Source of the DNA: Alkalihalobacillus sp. AL-G | GTDB lineage: Bacteria > Bacillota > Bacilli > Bacillales > Fictibacillaceae | Direction: 5' to 3' | Assembly (NCBI RefSeq): GCF_030643805.1 | Contig: NZ_CP094656.1 | Coordinates: forward strand, 3,100,001 to 3,164,000 | Length of the DNA: 64,000 nucleotides | Part shown: positions 45,562-53,056 of the stretch, piece after piece | Layout of the letters: every line of letters starts with the position of its first letter | How positions within the stretch are numbered: the first letter of the stretch is position 1 | Translations under genes and position numbers: made by a program | Notes under the pieces: model-generated | The model's database searches: none | The model's input: only the letters and a program-made list of their open reading frames with translations | What the model was told of the DNA's origin: nothing

Positions 45562-46362
45562 TCAGCGCATTACACTACCACCAGATAGCTTAATGGATTC
45601 CCCAACGATATTCGGTGCCGCATCCGTCAACAAGAATGCGATTGTACTTGCAACTTCTTCTGGTTCTGTTAAATGTTCAGAGGGAATTTCCTCCTTTGCT
45701 TGTTTAAGCTGCTCTTCATATTCCAGGCCGTTTCGTTTCGCTCTTGCCTCAATTGCCTTTCGCGCCATTGCGGTATTTACATAACCTGGACAAACAGCAT
45801 TTACATTTATACCATTTCGAATCGCTTCCAACGCAAATGACTGGGTAAAACCGATTAATGCAAATTTTGATCCTGCATATGCGGTATTCCCATACGTCCC
45901 ACGTAAACCAGATAGAGATGAAACATTGACAATTTTGCCTTCCAGATTTCCTTTCATCCGTATATACACAGTTTTTGAAAGCATTACGGTTGCGGTATAA
46001 TTCAATTCCATAATTAATTCAAGATCATCTTTGTTAATCTTTTCAACGACCTCTCCACCAGAAGCACCTGCACTATTGACGAGGCCATAAATGATACCTA
46101 GCTCTTTTTCAGCACAATCTACCAATTGTTCCTGTTCCTGTTCATTGGTTAAATCCGCTATGTGTATATAGACGTTCCCAGGTGGTGTAATCTCTAGCAA
46201 CTCTTGTTTTATCAGATCCAACTTTTTCGTATCTCTTCCTGTCAGTGTTACTTTTGCCCCCATCTTAACTAGTGTTTTGGCGGTCTCACTTCCGATTCCC
46301 CCGCTTGCACCAGTGATAAGAATGTGACGACCTTCCAATGCATCAATCGCAAAGATACTCAT
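45562..46362 (-). CDS. short-chain dehydrogenase/reductase (SDR)
   Basis: Classical SDR of 266 aa: NAD(P) site TGASGGIGSETA, NSAGAS, Ser in VNVSSLSGLRG, catalytic YAGSK (Tyr and Lys), and PGYVNTAM after it. FabG-like fold; substrate not predictable. ATG at 46362 has AAGGAG seven bases upstream. It is convergent to hbs. The 570 bp upstream (46363-46934) hold a hairpin at 46413-46441, degenerate repeats and the terminator of the MFS gene, and no further gene. Confidence 0.88.
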   Translation of the reverse strand: MSIFAIDALEGRHILITGASGGIGSETAKTLVKMGAKVTLTGRDTKKLDLIKQELLEITPPGNVYIHIADLTNEQEQEQLVDCAEKELGIIYGLVNSAGASGGEVVEKINKDDLELIMELNYTATVMLSKTVYIRMKGNLEGKIVNVSSLSGLRGTYGNTAYAGSKFALIGFTQSFALEAIRNGINVNAVCPGYVNTAMARKAIEARAKRNGLEYEEQLKQAKEEIPSEHLTEPEEVASTIAFLLTDAAPNIVGESIKLSGGSVMR

Positions 46363-46557
46363 CAATATACTCCTTTACTTAGATCGGACGTTTGTCTAAT
46401 GTGATGAGGAAGAAGGGATGGCCTGTAAATTAGGCCACCCCCTGAATCATGATGACTTACATACGCTGGTGCTGGTGTACAGAATTTATTTACCCTCTGT
46501 TCGGTGGAAATAAACCAAATCAACCCAAACGAACCTTTGTTTAACACCTTTTTACTA

Positions 46558-46619
46558 TCAATGGTTGAAATAATCCCTCAAATGATCGAATTATTGTTCT
46601 AAATGGTTGAATTAACTCG
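46558..46619. repeat. degenerate ~21-bp tandem repeats (three units)
   Basis: Three units share the core AAATGGTTGAATTAA (variants CAATGGTTGAAATAATCC and AAATGATCGAATTATTG), with period 20-22 bp. Non-coding, between the SDR and MFS genes. Confidence 0.6.
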
Positions 46620-46733
46620 ACAGCCCCCTATTTCCCATACAGTTTCATCGATTTAACAGAACTTCTTTCATCATCAAAGTGAATTTGTCAGTGTAACCTG
46701 TTCTTTTTCACACTTTAATCTGGGAAAAATCGC

Positions 46734-46773
46734 AAAAAAAGTAGTGCAAGCTAGATCAGCCTGCACTAAAAAG
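46734..46773 (-). terminator. candidate terminator of the MFS gene
   Basis: AGTGCAGGCT and AGCTTGCACT pair around GATCT on the minus strand and are followed by ACTTTTTTT. It lies about 160 bp past the MFS stop. Confidence 0.65.
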
Positions 46774-46934
46774 GTATGGGCGGTGTCAGAGTTTTAAGGG
46801 GATTGTCTACTTCAGTATAGCATGGATTTCCTCAACTGTTTATTGGGAAAATACACTGATTTTATCCCGAAAAATCGATCATAATCGAATATAGTTTTCC
46901 CAACCGAAAGGGCGATAACGACCCCCAAAAAAAC

Positions 46935-48191
46935 TCAACTCGCCATTTTTTTCTCTTGTTGATTCCGTAATCGCTTAATATCAAGTCGAACAACAAGTGA
47001 CAATGCTAAAGCTACAAGGAATGCCGCAGCAAAAACATACAATGTCAACGTGTAGCTGTTGGTAACCTCACGTATCCATGAAGCTACGATCGGGCCAACT
47101 AAGCCAGCCGCCGCCCATGCTGTTAAAATATATCCGTGGATCGCACCTAGTTGTTTTGTTCCGAACAGATCGCCAATATACGCTGGGATGGAAGAAAATC
47201 CGCCCCCGTAACAGGAAAGGATAATGAAAACGGCTGCTTGGAAAAGCAGAGCACTCGTTGTCACAGGTAACAATAGGAACAAGACGATTTGGATCGCAAA
47301 AAAGGCAGTATAAACATTGGCACGACCTATATAATCGGAGAACGATGCCCAGCCAATCCGACCGGCTCCATTAAAAAGACCCATGATCCCTACCATTGCT
47401 GCCGCGGCACCTGCACTTAGCCCAGCGATTTCTTGCGCCATTGGTGACGCAACCGATATGATCGCAATACCGCAAGTTACATTAATAAACAGCATGAACC
47501 ACAAATACCAAAAACGGCTTGTTTTTACCGATTCATTCGCAGTAAGCTGAGATAAATCCGCTGTCTTGTTTTTTCTTTTCGCCATCTTTTCTTCGTATCC
47601 CTCTGGCATCCACCCTTCAGGTGGCGGTGCAAGATAGGCTGACGATACAAGCATAATAGCGAGATAGACGACACCTAGAATATAAAACGTAGCAGCTATA
47701 CCGACTGAATTAATCAAACTATTCATGACCGGGCTTGCAATTAATGCAGCAAATCCAAATCCCATGATTGCCATGCCTGTTGCAAGACCACGTCGATCCG
47801 GAAACCATTTTACAAGCGAAGAAACCGGGGCAATGTAACCAATCCCAAGCCCGATTCCACCTAATACACCGTAAGTGAGGTACAATAAGATTAAAGATTC
47901 AATATTGATCGCAAAACCCGAACCAAGTAAACCGACACCAAAGAACAACGCTGCGAGCATTCCAGATTTTTTCGGACCATGCTTTTCAACGAAATGACCC
48001 ATAAATGCAGCACTCAAACCTAAAAATAAAATCGCAATACTAAACGCCCAGGAAACATCACTGAGACTCCAACCAAATTCATTCATCAGTGGCTTTGTAA
48101 AAACACTCCAGGCATACACTGAACCGATCGACAAGTGAATTCCAACTCCAGATGCAGCAATGAGCCAACGATTTTTTACTTTCTTAGACAC
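46935..48191 (-). CDS. OFA-family MFS transporter (oxalate/formate antiporter-like)
   Basis: Twelve-span major facilitator with the OFA-family opening GVGIHLSIGSVYAWSVFTKP, LGGIGLGIGYIAPVS in helix 4-5 and GAGRIGWASFSDYIGR in the second half. GTG start at 48191 has AAGGGGAG upstream. It is divergent from fdhD-moaA, which supports formate dehydrogenase, so formate or oxalate exchange is a reasonable guess (inference); the family also includes carriers of other carboxylates. Confidence 0.9.
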   Translation of the reverse strand: MSKKVKNRWLIAASGVGIHLSIGSVYAWSVFTKPLMNEFGWSLSDVSWAFSIAILFLGLSAAFMGHFVEKHGPKKSGMLAALFFGVGLLGSGFAINIESLILLYLTYGVLGGIGLGIGYIAPVSSLVKWFPDRRGLATGMAIMGFGFAALIASPVMNSLINSVGIAATFYILGVVYLAIMLVSSAYLAPPPEGWMPEGYEEKMAKRKNKTADLSQLTANESVKTSRFWYLWFMLFINVTCGIAIISVASPMAQEIAGLSAGAAAAMVGIMGLFNGAGRIGWASFSDYIGRANVYTAFFAIQIVLFLLLPVTTSALLFQAAVFIILSCYGGGFSSIPAYIGDLFGTKQLGAIHGYILTAWAAAGLVGPIVASWIREVTNSYTLTLYVFAAAFLVALALSLVVRLDIKRLRNQQEKKMAS

Positions 48192-48363
48192 AAGCTTCTC
48201 CCCTTTTCAAATTTTGGGTCTGTCACTTTTCTAAGAAGACGGTCTGGGTGTCAAAAGATCAAGTCCTTTTTTGGAAATGTGTCAATAACTTTGACGATTT
48301 ATAGAAAATATTACCATAGGCCAATATCAACAACAATTATTTTGTTTTAGAGTGAGGGATACT

Positions 48364-49164
48364 ATGTCCAACAATATGACAACGAAACGAAAAATTTTAA
48401 CGTATAGAAGCGGTGTGCTTACCGAAAAAGAGGATATCATCGTAACCGAGTTTCCCCTCACTATTATGCTAAATGGTATTGAGTTTGCTACAATGGTATG
48501 TACACCCACACATTTAAAGGAAATGGTCATCGGATTCTTAGGCTCTGAGGGAGTCATCCGAAATTACCAAAAAGATATAGATTCGATTTCAATTGATGAA
48601 AGTAAAGGGTTTGCCTATGTGGAAACAACCGCGAAGATAACCCCTTCTATTGAAAGTCAGACAAAACGCTTTATTGGATCCTGCTGCGGAAAAAGCCGGC
48701 AATCCTTTTATTTTCAAAACGATGTAAAAACGGCTAAAACCGCCACAACTAAACAAACGATCACATACGAACAGTGTATTCAGCTCATGAAAGCAATGCA
48801 ATCTTCGAGTGATGTTTTTGAAGCGACAGGCGGTGTCCATAATGCAGCGCTTTGTACGGATGAGCAAATGGTCGTCACTAGGACAGACATCGGACGCCAT
48901 AATGCACTTGATAAGCTTTACGGACACTGTTTGATTGAAAAAATATCAGTACGGGATAAAATTCTCGTTTTCAGTGGACGGATATCCTCTGAAATACTAT
49001 TAAAAGCTTCAAAAATCGGCGTCGGTATCCTGCTTTCAAAATCTGCACCGACAGAGCTTGCCCTTCAAGCTGCTGAGGAACTGAATATAACGACTGCAGG
49101 ATTTATACGTGGTGATAAAATGAACGTGTATACACACCCTGAACGGTTTACACTCAACAATTAA
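48364..49164 (+). CDS. fdhD: formate dehydrogenase accessory sulfurtransferase
   Basis: Carries sulfur from a cysteine desulfurase to the bis-MGD cofactor of formate dehydrogenase. The active-site pair is in GSCCGKS; MVCTPTHLKEMVIGFLGSEG, VFEATGGVHNAALC and TRTDIGRHNALDKLYG are family signatures. 266 residues. ATG at 48364 has GAGGG upstream; the in-frame GTG at 48352 is part of the ribosome region. It forms an operon with moaA, 29 bp apart. No formate dehydrogenase gene is in the window. Confidence 0.95.
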   Translation: MSNNMTTKRKILTYRSGVLTEKEDIIVTEFPLTIMLNGIEFATMVCTPTHLKEMVIGFLGSEGVIRNYQKDIDSISIDESKGFAYVETTAKITPSIESQTKRFIGSCCGKSRQSFYFQNDVKTAKTATTKQTITYEQCIQLMKAMQSSSDVFEATGGVHNAALCTDEQMVVTRTDIGRHNALDKLYGHCLIEKISVRDKILVFSGRISSEILLKASKIGVGILLSKSAPTELALQAAEELNITTAGFIRGDKMNVYTHPERFTLNN

Positions 49165-49193
49165 TAATGACATTTAAAAGGTGGTGACGAACG

Positions 49194-50201
49194 ATGAGTA
49201 TCAATGATCGGCTTGGAAGACCTCTTCGGGATCTAAGAATCTCCGTAACCGATCGATGCAATTTCCGATGCCATTATTGCATGCCGGCGGATATTTTCGG
49301 ACCGGATTATGAATTTTTGAAAAAGAATATGCTGTTGAGCTTTGAGGAGATTACACGTCTTGCAGCTATTTTTCGAAAAACCTCTGGAATAAGAAAGATC
49401 CGACTTACAGGTGGAGAACCGCTTATGCGAAAGGACCTCCCTACTCTAGTCAAGATGCTTTCTTCCATTGATGGGATCGAGGACATTGCAATGACGACGA
49501 ATGGTTCCCTGTTGCCAAAATATGCCCGAGCGCTTAAAGACGCCGGACTTCATCGCGTCACCATCAGTTTAGACACGCTCGATGATGAACGCTTTAAAAA
49601 GATCAATGGACGAGATGTTTCCGTCAATACGGTCCTCAAAGGAATCGATGCCGCTGAAGAAGCAGGGCTAGGGATAAAGATCAACATGGTCGTTCAAAAA
49701 GGCGTTAACGATTCCGATATCGTTCCGATGGCAAAGTTTTTCCGTGAAAAGGGTCATGTCCTTCGTTTTATCGAGTATATGGATGTTGGGAACTCGAACG
49801 GATGGAAGCTGGATGATGTGTTTCCGAAAAAAGAAATCATTAGTCAAATTAACAAGGTAATGCCGATTGAACCTATCGATCCGAATTATAAGGGTGAAGT
49901 GGCAACCCGATACCGCTATAAAAGAACCAACGAGGAAATCGGAATCATCTCTTCTGTCACCGACGCCTTTTGCTCAACGTGTAATCGAGCCAGATTATCT
50001 GCAGAAGGTAAACTATATACGTGTTTGTTCGCATCGAAAGGCTATGATTTACGCGGGCCAATGCGGAATGAGGCAACTGATGAAGAAATGGCGCATTTGA
50101 TTTCAAACATCTGGGGCAAACGACAGGACCGCTATTCTGAAGAACGGACCGAACATACGAAACGCTCATCTAAAATAGAGATGTCCCACATCGGCGGATA
50201 A
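49194..50201 (+). CDS. moaA: GTP 3',8-cyclase (molybdenum cofactor synthesis)
   Basis: Radical-SAM enzyme for the first step of molybdopterin synthesis. The SAM cluster is CNFRCHYC (Cys-x3-Cys-x2-Cys); GGEPLMR follows. The second 4Fe-4S cluster is [18 protein letters not shown] near residue 260. 335 aa, normal length. ATG has AAGGTGGTG upstream. It is the second gene after fdhD and ends at a strong terminator. Confidence 0.96.
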   Translation: MSINDRLGRPLRDLRISVTDRCNFRCHYCMPADIFGPDYEFLKKNMLLSFEEITRLAAIFRKTSGIRKIRLTGGEPLMRKDLPTLVKMLSSIDGIEDIAMTTNGSLLPKYARALKDAGLHRVTISLDTLDDERFKKINGRDVSVNTVLKGIDAAEEAGLGIKINMVVQKGVNDSDIVPMAKFFREKGHVLRFIEYMDVGNSNGWKLDDVFPKKEIISQINKVMPIEPIDPNYKGEVATRYRYKRTNEEIGIISSVTDAFCSTCNRARLSAEGKLYTCLFASKGYDLRGPMRNEATDEEMAHLISNIWGKRQDRYSEERTEHTKRSSKIEMSHIGG

Positions 50202-50205
50202 TAAA

Positions 50206-50251
50206 AAAAAATCGGCTACTCCCCTTTCGTTAAGGAGAGCCGATTTTTTTA
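50206..50251. terminator. bidirectional terminator between moaA and the ABC exporter
   Basis: AAAATCGGCT and AGCCGATTTT flank a loop, with A- and T-runs on either side. Confidence 0.9.
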
Positions 50252-50260
50252 ATAACACGT

Positions 50261-52003
50261 TTATACTTGTACTTCAAACTGCTTGGAATACAGGTGTGCA
50301 TATGCTCCATCACGTTTAATCAACTCATCGTGCATACCTTGTTCCACGATCCCGTTTTCGTTCAGGACTATAATTCGCTGGGCATTGCGGATCGTAGAAA
50401 GTCGATGGGCTATGACGATGGTCGTACGTCCTTGCGCTAACGATTCCAGAGCCTTCTTGACGATGCTTTCACTCTCATTATCAAGCGCACTTGTCGCCTC
50501 ATCAAAAATGAGCACTGGTGGATTTTTCAAGAATACTCTAGCGATACTCAATCGCTGCTTCTGGCCTCCTGACAGTTTGGCACCCCGTTGCCCGATCTCG
50601 GAATGGTAGCCGTTTGGCAAGCTCTTGATAAAGTCATGGGCATTGGCATGTTTGGCCGCAGCCATCACTTCCTCATCGCTCGCAGCAGGATTTCCATAAC
50701 GGATATTCTCCATCACCGTTCCCCCGAACAGGTAAACATCCTGCTGTACGATCCCAATATTCGTTCGTAAGGACTCCAGGTCGATTTCACGGACATCAAC
50801 ACCATCAATCAACACACGGCCCTCTCCTACATCATAAAAACGAGGAATGAGTGAGCATAACGTCGTTTTACCTGCACCAGACGGACCAACTAACGCAACG
50901 TATTCTCCAGGTTGTACACGAAACGATAGATTAACCAAGACATCGTCCAAATGGTCTTCATAACGGAAGGAGACCTGCTGGAACTCAATTTCACCACACA
51001 CGTCTTGTAGAATCACAGCATTCGGTTTGTTTTCGATGGATGGCTTTAGACTCATAATTTCATAAAAGCGCTGGAAGCCAGTGACTCCTTCCTGGAACTG
51101 CGTACTCATAAAAGTAAGCCGTTGAATCGGTTCCACCATATAACCGATATACAGTAAAAACGTGATCAAATCTGCTAAATCCGACGTGTGACCGACGATA
51201 CTGGCGCTTCCTAAAAGAATGACTGTGATCGTGATCAATTGAATGGTTGTTTCAACACCGTTGTAAAAATAAGCTTCTAACTTATACGCTTCCTTTCGAC
51301 TATTGAGGAAACGTTCATTTTCCCGGTTGAATTTCGTGATCTCAACGTCCTCGTTGGCAAACGATTTTACAACCCGGGTGCCAGCTAGACTATCCTCTAC
51401 CTGAGCGTTTACGTCCGCTATCCTTTCTTTATTCTTTCTAAAGGCTTTGTTCAATCTCTTATTAAAATATAAAGAAAAGAACCCTAAGAATGGTAAGAAG
51501 CAGAACACTGCAATCGTCAGTGGTGCGTTGATGAAGGACAGGATGACAAATGCTCCGATGAATCGGACGAAATATTTGACGTAGTCTTCTGGTCCATGAT
51601 GATACAGCTCGGAAAGCAGCAAAAGATCGTTCGTAATCCTCGACATGAGCTGCCCTGTTTTTTCTTTATCAAAAAAGCTGAAGGAAAGCTTTTGCATGTG
51701 TTCAAATAGCTCGCTTCGCAAATCACTTTCCATACGAGCACCGACTTCATGACCTTTGTAGTCCACAAAATAGTTCCCGATGTTCTGGATTGCGACTAAA
51801 ACAAGCATCAACCCGCCAATCCAATACACTTCATTTAGTGCAGTAGTCAAGTCACCTTCGAGAACGTCTTTCGTTATATACCGGACGAGCAACGGATACA
51901 CCAGAGTTATGCTAGATGTGATAAAAGCGCACGCCAATACCGTAAAAAACAACCTTATATACGGCTTATAATATGAGAAAAATTTTTTTACTGGAAATTG
52001 CAT
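50261..52003 (-). CDS. ABC exporter, fused membrane and ATPase domains
   Basis: A half-transporter (580 aa) that should work as a homodimer, like MsbA-type multidrug or lipid exporters. Six helices lie in residues 1-310, the ATPase in 335-580: Walker A ALVGPSGAGKTTLCSL, signature KLSGGQKQRLSIARVF, Walker B VLIFDEATSALDNES, H-loop VIAHRLS. ATG at 52003 is chosen because AAGGGG lies six bases upstream; the ORF could be read further upstream only through the attenuator. A leader peptide and competing hairpins precede it, suggesting induction by ribosome-targeting antibiotics (inference). Confidence 0.92.
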   Translation of the reverse strand: MQFPVKKFFSYYKPYIRLFFTVLACAFITSSITLVYPLLVRYITKDVLEGDLTTALNEVYWIGGLMLVLVAIQNIGNYFVDYKGHEVGARMESDLRSELFEHMQKLSFSFFDKEKTGQLMSRITNDLLLLSELYHHGPEDYVKYFVRFIGAFVILSFINAPLTIAVFCFLPFLGFFSLYFNKRLNKAFRKNKERIADVNAQVEDSLAGTRVVKSFANEDVEITKFNRENERFLNSRKEAYKLEAYFYNGVETTIQLITITVILLGSASIVGHTSDLADLITFLLYIGYMVEPIQRLTFMSTQFQEGVTGFQRFYEIMSLKPSIENKPNAVILQDVCGEIEFQQVSFRYEDHLDDVLVNLSFRVQPGEYVALVGPSGAGKTTLCSLIPRFYDVGEGRVLIDGVDVREIDLESLRTNIGIVQQDVYLFGGTVMENIRYGNPAASDEEVMAAAKHANAHDFIKSLPNGYHSEIGQRGAKLSGGQKQRLSIARVFLKNPPVLIFDEATSALDNESESIVKKALESLAQGRTTIVIAHRLSTIRNAQRIIVLNENGIVEQGMHDELIKRDGAYAHLYSKQFEVQV

Positions 52004-52100
52004 GTTATACCCCTTATTTGTGTTAGTTATTTCAACACATATAAGGGGGTTCACCGTTTACTATTAAGTAAGTGTCCCACCCTTATATGTTTGTACGGTT
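52004..52100 (-). promoter_or_regulatory. translational attenuator: mutually exclusive hairpins masking the ABC exporter ribosome site
   Basis: Three segments compete on the minus-strand RNA. Segment 1, ACATATAAGGG (52090-52080), lies inside the leader ORF. Segment 2, CCCTTATATGT (52047-52037), is its perfect complement. Segment 3, ATAAGGGG (52017-52010), is the exporter's ribosome site and pairs with CCCCTTAT (52048-52041) of segment 2; the pairing extends through TGTGTT/AACACA (52039-52034 with 52024-52019). So segment 2 either hides the ribosome site (2:3) or frees it (1:2). This is the geometry of ribosome-controlled attenuators such as those of erm genes and of bmrCD. Confidence 0.8.
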
Positions 52101-52123
52101 AGATTTCTTAACAAGTTTTTCAT
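52064..52123 (-). CDS. 19-residue leader peptide of the ABC exporter
   Basis: ATG at 52123 has AAGGAGG eight bases upstream and encodes MKNLLRNLTVQTYKGGTLT, then TAA. Segment 1 of the attenuator covers codons 12-15 (T-Y-K-G). A ribosome stalled in the first codons would leave segment 1 free to pair with segment 2 and open the exporter's ribosome site. One that translates to codon 12 or beyond would disrupt it. Too short for ordinary gene calling; supported by ribosome site, position and the paired structures. Confidence 0.75.
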   Translation of the reverse strand: MKNLLRNLTVQTYKGGTLT

Positions 52124-52220
52124 GTAAATTGCCTCCTTGTTTATTGGTTCTTCCATTGTAAACCATTTCTTGAAGGAATGAATCATAATTTTCACTTAAT
52201 AATTGATTTTTACCAATTTT

Positions 52221-52257
52221 AAAACGAGGCTGGCTTCAAATGAGCTCAACCTCGTCA
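52221..52257 (-). terminator. terminator of ohr
   Basis: On the minus strand ACGAGG...GAGCT pairs with AGC...CCTCGT, followed by TTTTAAAA, just past the ohr stop. Confidence 0.6.
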
Positions 52258-52262
52258 TTGAT

Positions 52263-52682
52263 TTAAACGGCTTTTGCATTCAGCTTAACTTCAATATTTC
52301 CCCTTGTCGCTTTTGAATAAGGACAAAACTGATGTGCTGCTTCCACAAGATCTTCCGCTTCCTCCTGACTAACCCCATTCACTTCCGCATTTAAAACGAC
52401 TCCGATTTTGAATCCGTTATCGTCTGGATCCTTCATGAAATTGACGTCTGCCGTTATGCTGGTCTCAATCTCTTTTTTCTTTTTCGAAGCGACAACATTT
52501 AGAGCGCCATCAAAGCATGCCGCATATCCTGCAGCAAATAACTCCTCAGGATTCGTCCCTTTTTTATCCGTATCATCAGACGGCATCGAAAGGTCATGGT
52601 CGATCAACCCGGACTCGGATTTGACATGACCTCTTCTGCCGCCTTTTGCTGTTGCATGTGCAGTAAACAATACATCACTCAC
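52263..52682 (-). CDS. ohr: organic hydroperoxide resistance protein (Ohr/OsmC family)
   Basis: Thiol peroxidase that reduces organic hydroperoxides. Both catalytic cysteines are visible: AAGYAACFDGAL (first) and AHQFCPYSKATRGN (second); the Arg/Glu network is in TAKGGRRGHVKS and GTNPEELFAAGY. 139 residues, normal. GTG at 52682 has AAAGGAG upstream. No OhrR regulator is adjacent, so control (OhrR or sigma-B in relatives) is not visible here. Confidence 0.93.
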   Translation of the reverse strand: MSDVLFTAHATAKGGRRGHVKSESGLIDHDLSMPSDDTDKKGTNPEELFAAGYAACFDGALNVVASKKKKEIETSITADVNFMKDPDDNGFKIGVVLNAEVNGVSQEEAEDLVEAAHQFCPYSKATRGNIEVKLNAKAV

Positions 52683-53014
52683 TAACCATCACTCCTTTAA
52701 AATTTTTCCCTTCATAGTGATTGTACCTTGTCCACTACTTTTTCAAACGTGTTCCATTTTCCTTGGCCGTCGATCGTCAATTTGCTAAAGGATACTACCA
52801 AACTCCTAAATTCCCACAAAAATTTGTGTTTTTTTGATAAAGTTCGACACGCTTATTCCATCCGGAGCCTCTCTTTTTCATGTTATTTGATTCCCATTTC
52901 CTAACTAACCAATCATTTCTATTAAAATGGCGATTTACTTTATTGCATTATTTGACACAATTTTCAGACAATATACTTTACAATGTTTCGTAACCCGAAG
53001 GAAAGGAGCTGACC
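52683..53014. other. gap between ohr and the M14 carboxypeptidase
   Basis: No gene is supported. The 332 bp contain the divergent promoters; TTGACA at 52952 with TATACT 14 bases further is a poor promoter by spacing. Short inverted repeats (ACAAAAATTTGT near 52818) are present. Confidence 0.45.
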
Positions 53015-53056
53015 TTGACTTTTAATGATACAAATCTTTGGAGGTGCAATTTATAA
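53015..53056 (+). CDS. possible 13-codon leader ORF before the M14 gene
   Basis: TTG at 53015 has AAAGGAG six bases upstream and encodes 13 residues (MTFNDTNLWRCNL) that end in TAA immediately before the carboxypeptidase ATG; the gene's own GGAGGTG lies inside this ORF. A short coupled ORF could raise reinitiation at the main start. It may also be chance; no hairpin competition is evident. Confidence 0.35.
   Translation: MTFNDTNLWRCNL

Noticed and set aside
46413-46441. Hairpin GGGTGGCCT/AGGCCATCCC upstream of the SDR gene as a riboswitch
   Set aside because: Simple stem without any conserved aptamer motif; could be a terminator remnant.
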